Positions 22,798 to 35,181 of a stretch of 64,000 nt of DNA are shown here, one piece after another (the first letter of the stretch is position 1; each line of letters begins with the position of its first letter). Position numbers and translations under genes: made by a program. Source of the DNA: Punica granatum (Eukaryota; Streptophyta; Magnoliopsida; Myrtales; Lythraceae); the NCBI RefSeq assembly GCF_007655135.1, contig NW_022204121.1, positions 1-64,000 of the forward strand. The letters run 5' to 3'. Below the pieces are notes generated by a model. That model had not been told where the DNA came from, did not search any database, and saw only the letters and a program-made list of their open reading frames with translations.

Positions 22798-23216
22798 ATA
22801 ATTTAGAGTCCACTATTAATTAGAGATGCGGGAGCTGATTGATTAATTAGAGGTTTAAGACTTTAATTTTAAAGGCTTGATAAACTCACTTGAATAATCA
22901 CATAGCTATCAGTCTATATAACATGATGGCAATCTGATTAGTGAAACTAGGGTGGATTCTGTTTTTCCCACTTTCAATTGATATATTTTCGTACAATTCT
23001 CTTTCTGCTCTTTGTGACGATTTAGGTTGATTAGTAGTTAATTAGTTAATTCTCTTAATTTGATTGCTTAGATAATAATAGAATCTAATATAGGTTTAGT
23101 ACTTAATTAATCCTTGTGGGATCGACACTCTATTCATCACTATATTACTTGATCTGACCCAGTACACTTGCTGGTAGAATTTGAGCTTATTTTTATATAT
23201 ATTTGCAAAGGGATCA

Positions 23217-23221
23217 ACGTA
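23217..23221 (+). repeat. Target-site duplication, right (ACGTA)
   Basis: This is the second copy of the 5-bp duplication and is followed at once by CCCGAAGG of an ordinary monomer. Removing the LTR and one ACGTA restores an intact monomer in the same order as seen at about 24310-24400. Confidence 0.95.
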
Positions 23222-23883
23222 CCCGAAGGGGACGGACCCCTGAGTAGAAAAGTAGTCGAGACGTACCCGAAGGAGACAGATCCCTGTGCAGAAATATAGT
23301 CGGGGCGTACCCCCAGGGTACGGTCTCCTGAGCAAAAAAGTGGTCGGGACGTACCCGAAGGGGATGACTGGTGAGCAGAAAAGTCGTGGGGACGTACCCG
23401 AAGGGGATGACCCCTGAGCAGAAAAGTAGTCGGGACGTACTCGAAGAGGATGACACCTGTGCAGAAATGTAGTCGGAACGTATCCGAAGGAGACGGACGC
23501 CTGAATAGAAAAGTAGACGGGATGTACCCAAAGGGGACAGACCCTTGTGCAGAAAAGTAGTCGGGATGTACCCGAAGGGGACGGTCCCCTGTGCAGGAAT
23601 GTAGTAGGGGCGTACCCCCAAGGGACGGACTCCTGAGCAAAAAAGTAGTCGGGACGTACCCGAAGGGGATGACCCATGAGTATAAAAGTGGTCGGGACGT
23701 ACCCGAAGGGGATGACCCCTGAGCAGAAAAGTAGTCGGGACGTACACGAAGTGGACGACGGACCCCTGAGCAGAAAAGTGGTCGTCACGTACCCGAAAGG
23801 GACGGACCTTGAGTAAAAAAGTAGTCCGGACGTACCCGAAGGGGATGACCCTTGAGCAGAAAAGTAGTCGGGACGTACCCGAA

Positions 23884-24037
23884 GGGTTTGCAATATGCAC
23901 AGGGCGCATACCGAATGAACAACATGGTTGAAAGGCGCCTACCCAATGAACTTGCGGGGTGCGGGGCGTTTTCCCCGGCGGGTTTGCAAGGTGCGGGGCG
24001 TGTTGCCCGGCGGATTGCATGGTGCAGGGAAACATAA
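23884..24037 (+). repeat. B unit 29, full class
   Basis: First B unit right of the LTR. Core TATGCACAGGGCGCATA. It is followed by AGTCGGCACGGACCTGAAGG and CCCCTATGC, a flank shared with the unit at 32467. Confidence 0.9.
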
Positions 24038-25013
24038 AGTCGGCACGGACCTGAAGGGGACGGACCCCTATGCAGAAAGTAGACGGGACGTACTCGAAGG
24101 GGATGACCCCAGTGCAGAAAAGTAGTCGGGACGTACCGGAAGGGGATGACCCCGGAGCAGAAAAGTAGTCGGGACGTACCCGAAGCGGATGACTACGGAG
24201 AAGAAAAGTAGTCGGGACGTACCCGAAGGGGATGACCCCGGTGCAAAAAAGTAGTCGGGACGTTCCCGAAGGGGACGGACCCCAGAGTAGAAAAGTAGTC
24301 GGGACCTACTCGAAGAGGATGACCCCTGAGCAGAAAAGTAGTCGGGACGTACCCGAAGGGGACGGACCCCTGAGTAGAAAAGTAGTCGAGACGTACTCGA
24401 AGGGGACGGACCCCTGTACAGAAAGGTAGTCGGGGCGTACCCCCAGGGGACGGTCTCCTGAGCAAAAAAGTGGTCAGGACGTACCCGAAGGGGATGACCC
24501 CTGAGTTGAAAAGTCGTCCGGACGTACCGGAAGGGGATGATCCCTGAGCAGAAAAGTAGTCGGGACGTACTCGAAGGGGATGACCCCTGTGCAGAAATGT
24601 AGTCGGAACGTACCGGAAGGAGACGGACCCCTGAGCAGAAAAGTAGACGGGATGTACCCAAAGGGGACGGACCCCAGTGCAGAAAAGTAGTCGGGATGTG
24701 CCCGAAGGGGACGGACCCCTGAGCAGAAATGTAGTCGGGGCGTACCCCCAGGGGCTGGACTCCTGAGCAATAAAGTAGTCGGGTCGTACCCGAAGGGGAC
24801 GACCCATGAGTATAAAAGTGGTCGGGACGTACCCGAAGGGGATGACCCCAGAGCAGAAAAGTAGTCGGGACGTACACGAAGTGGACGACGGACCCCTGAG
24901 CAGAAAAGTAGTCGTAACGTACCCGGAAGGGATGGACTCTGAGCAAAAAAGTAGTCCGGACGTACTCGAAGGGGATGATCCTTGAGCAGAAAAGTAGTCG
25001 GGACGTACCCGAA

Positions 25014-25166
25014 TGTTTGCAATATGCACAGGGCGCATACCGAATGAACAACATGGTTCAAATGCGCCTACTCAATGGACTTGCGGGGTGCGGGGCGTTT
25101 TGCCCGGCGGGTTTGCAAGGTGCGGGGCGTGTTGCCTGGCGGATTGCATGGTGCAGGGTAACGTAA
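25014..25166 (+). repeat. B unit 30, full class
   Basis: Starts GAATGTTTGCAATATG, so one G of the usual GGGTTT is altered. Core TATGCACAGGGCGCATA. It is followed by the GGACCGACCCC flank type. Confidence 0.88.
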
Positions 25167-26555
25167 AGTCGGGACGGACCCGAAGGGGACCGACCCCTGA
25201 GCAGAAAGTAGTCGAGACGTACCCAAAGGGGACGGACCCCTTAGCAGAAAAGTAGTCGGGACGTACTCGAAGGGGATGACCCCTGTGCAGAAAAGTAGTC
25301 TGGACGTACCAAATGGGGATGACCCCGGAGCAGAAAAGTAGTCGGGACGTACTCGTATGGGATGAACCCTGTGCAAAAAAGTAGTTGGGACGTTCCCGAA
25401 GGGGAAGGACCCCTGAGTAGAAAAGTAGTCGGGACCAACCCGAAGAGGATGACCCCTGAGCAGAAAAGTAGTACGGACGTACCCGAAGGGGACGGGCCCC
25501 TGAGTAGAAAAGTAGTCGGGACGTACCCGAAGGGGATGACCCTTGAGCAGAAAAGTAGTCGGGACGTACCCGAAGGGGATGACCCCCGTGCAGAAATGTT
25601 GTCGGAACGTACCCGAAGCTGACGGACCTTTGAGCAGAAAGGTAGACGGGACTTACCCGAAGGGGACGGACACATGTGCAGAAAAGTAGTCGGGACGTAC
25701 ACGAAGGGGACGGACCCCTGTGTAGAAATGTAGTCGGGGCGTACCCCAAGGGGATGGACTCCTGAGCAAGAAAGTAGTCGGGACGTACTCGAAGGGGGCG
25801 ACCCATGAGGAGAAAAGTAGTCGGGACGTACCCGAAGGAGATGACCCCTGAGAAAAAAAGTAGTCGGGACGTACCCGAAGGAGAAAGACCCCTGAGCAGA
25901 AAAGCAGTCGGGACGTTCCTGAAGGTGACGGACCCATGAGAAGAAAAGTAGTCGGGACGTACCCGAAGGGGATTGCCCCTGTGCAGAAAGGTAGTCGGAA
26001 CGTACCCGAAAGAGACGGACCCCGGAGCGGAAAAGTAGACGGGACGTACCCGATGGGGATGACCCCTGTGCAGAAAGGTAGTCGGGACGTACCCGAAGGG
26101 GATGACCCCTGTGCAGAAATGTTGTCGGAACGTACCAGAAGGATACGGACCCTTGAGCGGAAAAGTAGGCGGGACGTACCCGATGGGGACGGTCCCCTGT
26201 GCAGAAATGTAGTCGGGGCGTACCCCAAGGGGACGGACTCCTGAGCAGAAAAGTAGTCGGGACCTACCCGAAGAGGATGACCCCTGAGCAGAAAAGTAGT
26301 CCGGACGTACCCGAAGGGGACGGGCCCCTGAGCAGAAAAGTAGTCGGGACGTACCCGAAGGGAATGACCCCTGTGCAGAAATGTAGTCGGAACGTACCCG
26401 AAGGAGACCGACCCCTGAGCAAAAAAGAAGACGGGACGTACCCGAAGGGGATGACCCTTGAGCAGAAAAGTAGACGGGACGTACCCGAAGAGGATGACCC
26501 TTGAGCAGAAAAGTAGTCGGGACTTACCCGAAGCGGATGACCCCTGTGCAGAAAT

Positions 26556-26703
26556 GTTGTCGGAACGTCGGGAGACGGACCCGAGCAGGTAGACGGGACG
26601 TACCCGAAGGGGTGTGCAAAAAGTAGTCGGGACGTACCCGAAGGGGACGACCCATGGAAAAGTAGTCGGGACGTACCCGAAGGGGAATGACCCCGAGCAA
26701 AAA
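26556..26703. repeat. Run of shortened satellite monomers
   Basis: Distances between successive GTAG/GTTG starts are 33 (26556 to 26589), 34 (to 26623), 39 (to 26662) and 42 bp (to 26704), in contrast to the 43/44 elsewhere. Deletions remove parts of the first dyad or of the CCCCTGAGCAG segment. Confidence 0.8.
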
Positions 26704-26808
26704 GTAGTCGGGACGTACCCGAAGGGATGACCCCTTGAGGAGAAAAGAGTCCGGTCGTACCCGAAGGGGATGACCCTTGAGCAGAAAAGTAGTCGGGACG
26801 TACCCAAA

Positions 26809-26962
26809 GGGTTTGCAATATGCGCGGGGCGCATAGCGAATGAACAACATGGTTCAAAGGCGCCTACCCAATGTACTTGCGGGGTGCGGGGCGTTTTGCC
26901 CAACGGGTTTGCAAGGTGCGCGGCGTGTTGCCTGGCGGATTGCATGGTGCAGGGTAACGTAA
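26809..26962 (+). repeat. B unit 31, full class
   Basis: Perfect core dyad TATGCGC-GGG-GCGCATA followed by GCGAATG. GGACCGACCCC flank type. It lies just right of a block of unusually short monomers. Confidence 0.9.
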
Positions 26963-28148
26963 AGTCAGGACGGACCCGAAGGGGACCGACCCCTGAGCAG
27001 AAAGTAGTCGAGACGTACCCGAAGGGGACGGACCCCTGAGCAGAAAAGTAGTCGGGACGTACTCGAAGGGGATGACCCCTGTGCAGAAAAGTAGTCTGGA
27101 TGTACCAAAAGGGGATGACCCCGGAGCAGAAAAGTAGTCGGGACGTACCCGAAGGGGATGACTCCTTTGCAAAAATGTAGTCGGAACGTACCCGAAGATG
27201 ATGACCCCGGAGCAGAAAAGTAGTCGGGACCTACCCGAAGAGGATGACCCCTGAGCAGAAAAGTAGTCGGGACGTACCCGAAGGGGATGACCCCTGTGCA
27301 GAAATGTACTCGGAACGTACCCGAAAGAGACGGACCCCTGAGCAGAAAAGCAGACGGGACGTACCCGAAGGGGATGTCCCATGAGCAGAAAAGTAGTCGG
27401 GACGTACCCGATGGGGATGACCCCTGAGCAGAAAAGTAGTCGGGACATACTCGAAGGTTACGACCCATAAGGAGAAATGTAGTCGGGACATACCCGAACG
27501 AGATGACCCCTGAGCAGAAAAGTAGTCGGGACGTTCCCGAAGGTGACGGACCCATGAGTAGAAAAGTAGTCGGGACCTACCCGTAGAGGATGACCCATGA
27601 GGAGAAAAGTAGTTCGGACGTACCCGAAGGGGATGATCCCTGTGCAGAAAGGTAGTCGGAACGTACCCGAATGAGATGGACCCCTGATCAGAAAAGTAGA
27701 CGGGACGTACCCGAAGGGGATGACCCCTGAGCAAAAAAGTAGTCGGGACGTACCCGAAGGGGATGACCCCTGTGCAGAAAGGTTGTCGGAACGTCCCCCA
27801 AGGATACGGACCCTTGAGCGGAAAAGTAGACGGGACGTACCCGAAGGGGACGGTCTCCTGTGCAGAAATGTAGTCGGGGCGTACACCAAGGGGACGGACT
27901 CCTGAGCAGAAAAGTAGTCCAGACGTACCCGAAGGGGACTACCCATGAGGAGAAAAGTAGTCGGGACGTACCCGAAGGGAATGACCCCGACCAGAAAAGT
28001 TGTCGGGACGTACCCGAAGGGGACGGACCCCTGAGCAGAAAAGTAGTCCGGACGTACCCGAAGCAGATGAACCTTGAGGAGAAAAGCAGTCCGGACGTAC
28101 CCGAAGGGGATGACCCTTGAGCAGAAAAGTAGTAGGGACGTACCCGAA

Positions 28149-28270
28149 AGGTTTGCAATATGCGCGGGGCGCATACCGAATGAACAACATGGTTCAAAGG
28201 CGCCTACCCAATGGACTTGCGGGGTGAGGGGCGTTTTGCCTGGCGGATTGCATGGTGAAGGGAAACTTAA
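28149..28270 (+). repeat. B unit 32, 122-bp class
   Basis: Perfect core dyad. It is exactly one 32-bp subrepeat shorter than a full unit (GCGTTTTGCCTGGCGGATTGC), as expected from recombination between the two subrepeats. Confidence 0.88.
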
Positions 28271-29113
28271 AGTCGGGACGGACCCGAAGGGGACAGACCC
28301 CTAAGCAGAAAGTAGTCGGGACGTACTCGAAGGGTACGGACCTCGGTGTAGAAAAGTAGTCGGGACGTACCCGAAGAGGATGACTACGGGGCAGAAAAGT
28401 AGTCGGGACGTACCCGAAGGGGAGGACCCCTGTGCAAAAAAGTAGTCGGGACGTTCCCGATGGGAACGGACCCCGGAGTAGAAAAGTCGGGACCTACTCG
28501 AAGAGGATGACCCCTAAGCAGAAAAATAGTCGGGACGTACCCGAAGGGGACGGACCCCTGAGTAGAAAATTAGTCGGGACGTACCCGAAGGGGACGGACC
28601 CCTGTGCAGAAATGTAGTCGGGGCGTACCCCCAGGGGACGGTCTCCTGAGCAAAAATGTGGTCGGGACGTACCCGAAGGAGATGACCCGTGAGCAGAAAA
28701 GTCGTGGGGACGTACCCGAAGGAGACGGACCCCTGAGCAGAAAAGTAGACGGGATGTCGGAAAGGGACGTACCCCTATGTAGAAAAGTAGTCGGGATGTA
28801 CCCGAAGGGGACGGACCCCTGTGCAGAAATGTAGTCGGGGCGTACCCCTAGGGGACGGACTCCTGAGCAAAAAAGTAGTCGGGACGAACCCGAAGGGGAC
28901 GACCCATGTGTATAAAAGTGGTCGGGACATACCCGAAGAGGATTACCCCTGTGCAGAAAAGTAGTCGGGACGTACACGAAGTGGACGACGGATCCCTGAG
29001 CAGAAAAGTAGTCGTAACGTACCCGAAAGGGACGGACCCTGAGCAAAAAAGTAGTCCGGACGTACCCGAAGGGGATGACCCTTGAGCAGAAAAGTAGTCG
29101 GGACGTACCCGAA

Positions 29114-29268
29114 GGGTTTGCAATATGCACAGGGCGCATACCGAATGAACAACATGGTTCAAAAGCGCCTACCCAATGGACTTGCGGTGTGCTGGGCGTT
29201 TTGCCCGGCGGTTTTTATAAGGTGCGGGGCGTGTTACCCGGCGGATTGCATGGTGCAGGGAAACATAA
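29114..29268 (+). repeat. B unit 33, full class
   Basis: Core TATGCACAGGGCGCATA. Second subrepeat starts GTTTTTATAAGG in place of GTTTGCAAGG. GTAGACGGG flank type. Confidence 0.88.
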
Positions 29269-30246
29269 ATTCGGGACGGACCCGAAGGGGACAGACCCCT
29301 AAGCAGAAAGTAGACGGGACGTACTCGAAGGGGATGACCCCTGTGTAGACAAGTAGCCGGAACGTCTTGGAAAGGGATGACCCCCGGAGCAGAAAAGCGG
29401 TCGGGACATACTCGAAGGGGACGGACCTCGGTGTAGAAGAGTAGTCGGGACGTACTCGAAGAGGATGACTACGGAGCAGAAAAGTAGTCGGGACGTACCC
29501 GAAGGGGATGACCCCTGTGCAAAAAAGTAGTCGGGACGTTCCCGAGAGGGACGGACCCCAGAGTAGAAAAGTAGGCGGGACCTACTCGAAGAGGATGATC
29601 CCTGAGCAGAAAAGTAGTCGGGACGTACCCGAAGGGGACGGACCCCTGAGTAGAAAAGTAGTCGGGACGTATCCGAAGGGGACGAACCCTTGTGCAGAAA
29701 TGTAGTTGGGGCGTACCCCCAGGGGACGGTCTCCTGACCAAAAAAGTGGTCGGGACGTACCCGAAGGGGATGACCCCTGTGTAGAAAAGTCGTCGGGACG
29801 TACCCGAAGGGAATGACCCCTGAGCAGAAAAGTAGTCGGGACGTACTCGAAGGGGATGACCCCTGTGCAGAAATGTAGTTGGAACGTACCCGAAGGAGAC
29901 AGACCCCTAAGCAGAAAAGTAGACGGGATGTACCCAAAGGGGACGGACCCCTGTGCAGAAAAGTAGTCGGGATGTACCCGAAGGGGACGGATCCTTGTGC
30001 AGAAATGTAGTCGGGGCGTACCCCCAGGGGCCGGACTCCTGAGCAAAAAAGTAGTCGGGACGTACCCGAAGGGGATGACCCCTGAGCAGAAAAGTAGTCG
30101 GGACGTACACGAAGTGGACGACGGACCCCTGAGAAGAAAAGTAGTCGTAACGTACCCGAAAGGGACGGACCCTGAGCAAAAAAGTAGTCCGGGCGTACTC
30201 GAAGGGGATGACCCTTGAGCAGAAAAGTAGTCAGGACGTACCCGAA

Positions 30247-30399
30247 GGGTTTGCAATATGCACAGGGCGCATACCGAATGAACAACATGGTTCAAAGCGC
30301 CTACCCAATGGACTTGCGGGGTGCGGGGCGTTTTGCCCGGCGGGTTTGCAAGGTGCGAGGCGTGTTGCTCGGCGGATTGCATGGTGCAGGGTAACGTAA
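30247..30399 (+). repeat. B unit 34, full class
   Basis: Core TATGCACAGGGCGCATA and the GGACCGACCCC flank type, matching the unit at 25014 at a spacing of 5,233 bp. Confidence 0.9.
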
Positions 30400-31980
30400 A
30401 ATCGGGACGGACCCGAAGGGGACCGACCCCTGAGCAGAAAGTAGTCAAGACGTACCGGAAGGGGACGGACCCTGAGCAGAAAAGTTGTCAAGACGTAATC
30501 GAAGGGGATGACCCCTGTGCAGAAATGTAGTCTGGACGTACCAAAAGGGGATGACCCCGGAGCAGAAAAGTAGTTGGGACGTACTCGAAGGGGACGGACC
30601 TCGGTGTAGAAAGGTAGTCAGGACGTACCCGAAGGGGATGACCCCTGTGCAAAAAAGTAGTCGGGACGTTCCCGAAGGGGAAGGACCCCTGAGTAGAAAA
30701 GTAGTCGGGACCTACCCGAAGAGGATGACCCCAGAGAAGAAAAGTAGTCTGGACGTACACGAAGGGGACGAGCCCCTGAGCAGTATAGTAGTCAGGACGT
30801 ACCCGAAGGAGACGGACCCCTGAGCAGAAAAGTAGACGGGACGTACCCAAAGGGGATGACCCTTGAGCAGAAAAGTAGTCGGGACGTACCCGAAGGGGAT
30901 GACCCCTGAGCAGAAAAGTAGTCGGGATGTACCCGAAGGGGATGACCCCTTGTGCAGAAAAGTAGACGGGACGTACCCGAAGGGGACGGACCCATGTGCA
31001 GAAAGTAGTCGGGACGTACCCGAAGGGGACGGATCCCTGTGCAGAAATGTAGTCGGGGCGTACCCCAAGGGGACGGACTCCTGAGCCGAAAAGTAGTCGA
31101 GACGTACTCGAAGGGGACGACCCATGAGAAGAAAAGTTGTCGGGACGTACCCGAAGGAGATGACCCCTGAGCAGAAAAGTAGTCGGGACGTACCCGAAGG
31201 AGAAAGACCCCTGAGCAGAAAAGCAGTCGGGACGTTCCCGAAGGTGACGGACCCATGAGTAGAAAAGTAGTCGGGACCTACCCGAAGAGGATGACCCATG
31301 AGGAGAAAAGTAGTTCGGACGAACCCGAAGGTGACGGGCTCCTGAGCAGAAAAGTAGTCGGGACGTACACGAAGGGGACGGACCCCAGTGCAGAAATGTA
31401 GTCGGGGCGTACCCCCTGGGGACGGTCTCCTGAGCAAAAAAACAGTCGGGACGTACCTGAAGGGGACGACCCATGAGTATAAAATTGGTCGGGACGTACC
31501 CGAAGGGGATGACCCCTGTGCAGAAAGGTAGTCGGAACGTACCCGAATGAGACGGACCCCTGAGCAGAAAAGTAGACGGGGCGTACCCGAAGGGGATGAC
31601 CCCTGATCAAAAAAGTAGTCGGGACGTACCCGAAGGGGATGACCCCTATGAAGAAATGTTGTCGGAACGTACCCGAAGGGGACGGTCCCCTGTGCAGAAA
31701 TGTAGTCGGGGCGTACCCCAAGGGGACGAACTCCTGAGCAGAAAAGTAGTCGGGACGTACACGAAGGGGACGACCCATTAGGAGAAAAGTAGTTGGGACG
31801 TACCCGAAGGGAATGACCCCGAGCAGAAAAGCTGTCGGGACGTACCCGAAGGGGATGGACCACTGAGCAGAAAAGTAGTCCGGAAGCACCCGAAAGAGTT
31901 GATCCTTGAGGAGAAAAGCAGTCCGGACGTACCCGACGGGGATGACCCTTGAGCAGAAAAGTAGTCGGGACGTACCCGAA

Positions 31981-32102
31981 GGGTTTGCAATATGCGCGGG
32001 GTGTATACCGAATAAACAACATGGTTCAAAGGCGCCTACCCAAGAGACTTGCGGGGTGCGGGGCGTTTTGCCCGGCGGATTGCATGTTGTAGGGAAACAT
32101 AA
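31981..32102 (+). repeat. B unit 35, 122-bp class
   Basis: Second copy of the class lacking one 32-bp subrepeat. Core TATGCGCGGGGTGTATA, and GCATGTTGTAGGG in place of GCATGGTGCAGGG. Confidence 0.87.
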
Positions 32103-32466
32103 AGTCAGGACGGACCCGAAAGGGCACAGACCCCTAAGCAGAAAGTAGTCGGGACGTACTCGAACAGGATGACCCCTGTGCAGAAAAGTAGTCGGGACGT
32201 ACCGGAAGGGGATGACCCCGGAGCAGAAAAGTAGTCGGGACATACTCGAACGGTACGGACCTCGGGAAAGAAAAGTAGTCGGGACGTACCCGAAGAGGAT
32301 GACTACGGAGCAGAAAAGTAGTCGGGACATACCCGAAGAGGATGACCCCTGTGCAAAAAAGTAGTCGGGACCTACCCGAAGAGGATGACCCCGGAGAAGA
32401 AAAGCAGTCCGGACGTACCCGAAGGGAATGACCCTTGAGCAGAAAAGTAGTCGGGACGTACCCGAA

Positions 32467-32620
32467 GGGTTTGCAATATGCGCGGGGCGCATACTAAATG
32501 AATAACATGGTTCAAAGGCGCCTACCCAATGGACTTGCGGGGTGCGGGGCGTTTTTCCCGACGGGTTTGCAAGGTGCGGGGCGTGTTGCCCGGCGGATTG
32601 CATGGTGCAGGGAAACATAA
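32467..32620 (+). repeat. B unit 36, full class
   Basis: Perfect core dyad followed by CTAAATGAATAAC. Its right flank (AGTCGGCACGGACCTG) is the same as that of the unit at 23884. Confidence 0.9.
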
Positions 32621-33373
32621 AGTCGGCACGGACCTGAAGGGGACGGACCCCTATGCCGAAAGTAGACGGGACGTACTCGAAGGGGATGACCCCTGTGCAG
32701 AAAAGTAGTCGGGACGTACCGGAAGGGGATGACCTCGGAGCAGAAAAGTAGTCGGGACCTACCCGAAGCGGATGACTACGGAGCAGAAAAGTAGTCGGGA
32801 CGTACCCGAAGGGATGACCCCGATGCAAAAAAGTAGTCGGGACGTTCCCGAAGGGGACGGACCCCAGAGTAGAAAAGTAGTCGGGACCTACTCGAAGAGG
32901 ATGACCCCTGAGCAGAAAAGTAGTCGGGACGTACCCGAAGGGGACGGACCCCTGAGTAGAAAAGTAGTCGAGACGTACTCGAAGGGGACGGACCCCTGTG
33001 CAGAAAGGTAGTCGGGGCGTACCCCCAGGGGACGGTCTCCTGAGCAAAAAAGTGGTCAGGACGTACCCGAAGGGGATGACCCCTGAGTTGAAAGTCGTCG
33101 GGACGTACCCGAAGGGGATGACCGCAGAGCAGAGAAGTTGTCGGGACGTACTCGAAGGGGATGACCCCTGTGCAGAAATGTAGTCGGAAAGTACCCGAAG
33201 GAGACGGACCCCTGAGCAGAAAAGTAGTCGGGACGTACCCGAAGCGGACGGACCCCTGAGCAGAAAAGTCGTCGTAACGGACCCGAACGGGACGGACCCT
33301 GAGCAAAAAAGTAGTCCGGACATACCCGAAGGGGATGACCCTTGAGCAGAAAAGTAGTCGGGATGTACCCGAA

Positions 33374-33527
33374 GGGTTTGCAATATGCACAGGGCGCATA
33401 CCGAATAAACAACATGGTTCAAAGGCGCCTACCCAATGGACTTGCGGGGTGCGGGGCGTTTTGCCCGGCGGGTTTGCAAGGTGCGGGGCGTGTTGCCCGG
33501 CGGATTGCATGGTGAAGGGTAACGTAA
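33374..33527 (+). repeat. B unit 37, full class
   Basis: Core TATGCACAGGGCGCATA; GGACCGACCCC flank type. The first monomer behind it has lost the GGACGGA part (AGTCGAAAACCCG). Confidence 0.9.
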
Positions 33528-35083
33528 AGTCGAAAACCCGAAGGGGACCGACCCCTGAGCTGAAAGTAGTCGAGACGTACCCGAAGAGGACGGACCCTGA
33601 GCAGAAAAGTAGTCGGGACGTACTCGAAGGGGATGACCCCTGTGCAGAAAAGTAGTCTGGACGTACCAAAAGGAGATGACCCCGGAGCAGAAAAGTAGTC
33701 GGGTCGTACTCGAAGGGGACAGACCTCGGTGTAGAAAAGTTGTCGAGACGTACCCGAAGGGGATGACACCTGTGCAAAAAAGTAGTCGGGACGTTCCCGA
33801 AGGGGAAGGACCCCTGAGTAGAAAAGTAGCTGGGACCTACCCGAAGAGGATAACCCCTGAGCAGAAAAGTAGTCCGGACGTACCCGAAGGTGACGGGACA
33901 TACCCGAAGGGGATGACCCCTGTGCAGAAATGTAGTCGGAACGTACCCGAAGGAGAAGGACCCCTGAGCAGAAAAGTAGACGGGACGTACCTGAAGGGTT
34001 TGACCCCTGAGCAGAAAAGTAGTAGGGACGTACCCGAAGGGGATGACCCCTATGCAGAAATGTTGTCGGAACGTACCCGAAGGAGACGGACCCTTGAGCA
34101 GAAAAGTAGACGGGACGTACCCGAAGGGGTCGGACCCCTGTGCAGAAATGTAGTCGGAACGTACCCGAAGGAGACGGACACCTGAGCAGAAAAGTAGACG
34201 GGACGAACCCGAAGGGGATGACCCCTGAGCAGAAAAGTAGTAGGGACGTACCCGATGGGGATGACCCCTGTGCAGAAATGTTGTCGGAACGTACCCGAAG
34301 GAGTCGGACCCTTGAGCAGAAAAGTAGACGGGACGTACCCGAAAGGGCCGGACCCCTGTGCAGAAAAGTAGTCGGGACGTACCCGAAGGGGTCGGACCCC
34401 TGTGCAGAAATGTAGTCGGGGCGTACCCCGAGGGGACGGACTCCTGAACAGAAAAGTAGTCGGGACGTACTCGAATGGGACGACCCATGAGGAGAAAAGT
34501 AGTTGAGACGTACCCGAAGGAGATGGCCCCTGAGCAGAAACGTAGTCGGGACGTACCCGAAGGAGAAAGACCCCTGAGCAAAAAAGCAGTCGGGACGTTC
34601 CCGAAGGGGACGGACCAATGAGTAGAAAAGTAGTCGGGACCTACCCGAAGAGGATGACCCCTGAGCAGAAAAGTAGTCCGGACGTATCCGAAGGTGATGG
34701 GCTCCTGAGCAGTAAAGTAGTCGGGACGTACCCGAAGGGGATGACCCCTGTGCAGAAAGGAAGTCGGGTCGTACTCGAAGGGGAGGACCCCTGAGCAAAA
34801 AAGTAGACGGGACGTACCCGAAGGGGACGGTCTCCTGTGCAGAAATGTAGTCGGGGCGTACCCCAAGGGGACGGACTCCTGAGCAGAAAAGTAGTCGGGA
34901 CGTACCCGCAGGGGACGACCCATGACGAGAAAAGTTGTCGGGACGTACCCGAAGGGGACGGACCACTGAGCAGAGAAGTAGTCCGGACGTACCCGAAGGA
35001 GATGATCCTTGAGGAGAAAAGCAGTCCGGACGTACCCGAAGGGGATGACCCTTGAGCAGAAAAGTTGTCGGGACGTACCCGAA

Positions 35084-35181
35084 GGGTTTGCAATATGCGC
35101 GGGGCGCATACCGAATGAACAACACGGTTCAATATGCGCGGGGCGTTTTGCCCGGCGGATTGCATGGTGCAGGGAACTTAA
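35084..35181 (+). repeat. B unit 38, internally rearranged (98 bp)
   Basis: After the normal first half (ACACGGTTCAA) the sequence returns to TATGCGCGGGGCG and then continues with TTTTGCCCGGCGG. The left arm of the core dyad is thus present twice, joined to the GC-rich part through the shared GCGGGGCG. This fits a template switch or microhomology-mediated exchange. Confidence 0.87.

Larger units (their letters stand above)
21964..23216 (+). mobile_element. Solo LTR of a plant LTR retrotransposon, probably Ty3/gypsy
   Basis: A 1,253-bp AT-rich sequence without any satellite monomer, starting TGATAAGGG and ending GGGATCA, so it has TG...CA termini and a TGAT/ATCA terminal inverted repeat. It is flanked by a perfect 5-bp ACGTA duplication. 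A TATA box lies about 210 bp from the start. The 3' portion (TTGTGGGATCGAC near 23114, CAGTACACTTGC near 23160) resembles the U5 ends of many plant Ty3/gypsy LTRs; that family assignment is from memory and not from a search. There is no primer-binding site, polypurine tract, gag-pol or second LTR, so this is a solo LTR, the usual product of recombination between the two LTRs of a full element. No open reading frame of interest was seen. The sense orientation (+) follows from the TATA box and the U5-like end. Confidence 0.93.

Noticed and set aside
21964..23216. LTR region as a protein gene or a complete retrotransposon
   Set aside because: There are no long frames, no gag or pol motifs, no primer-binding site or polypurine tract. 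The segment is bounded by TG/CA and a target-site duplication, so it is a single LTR.
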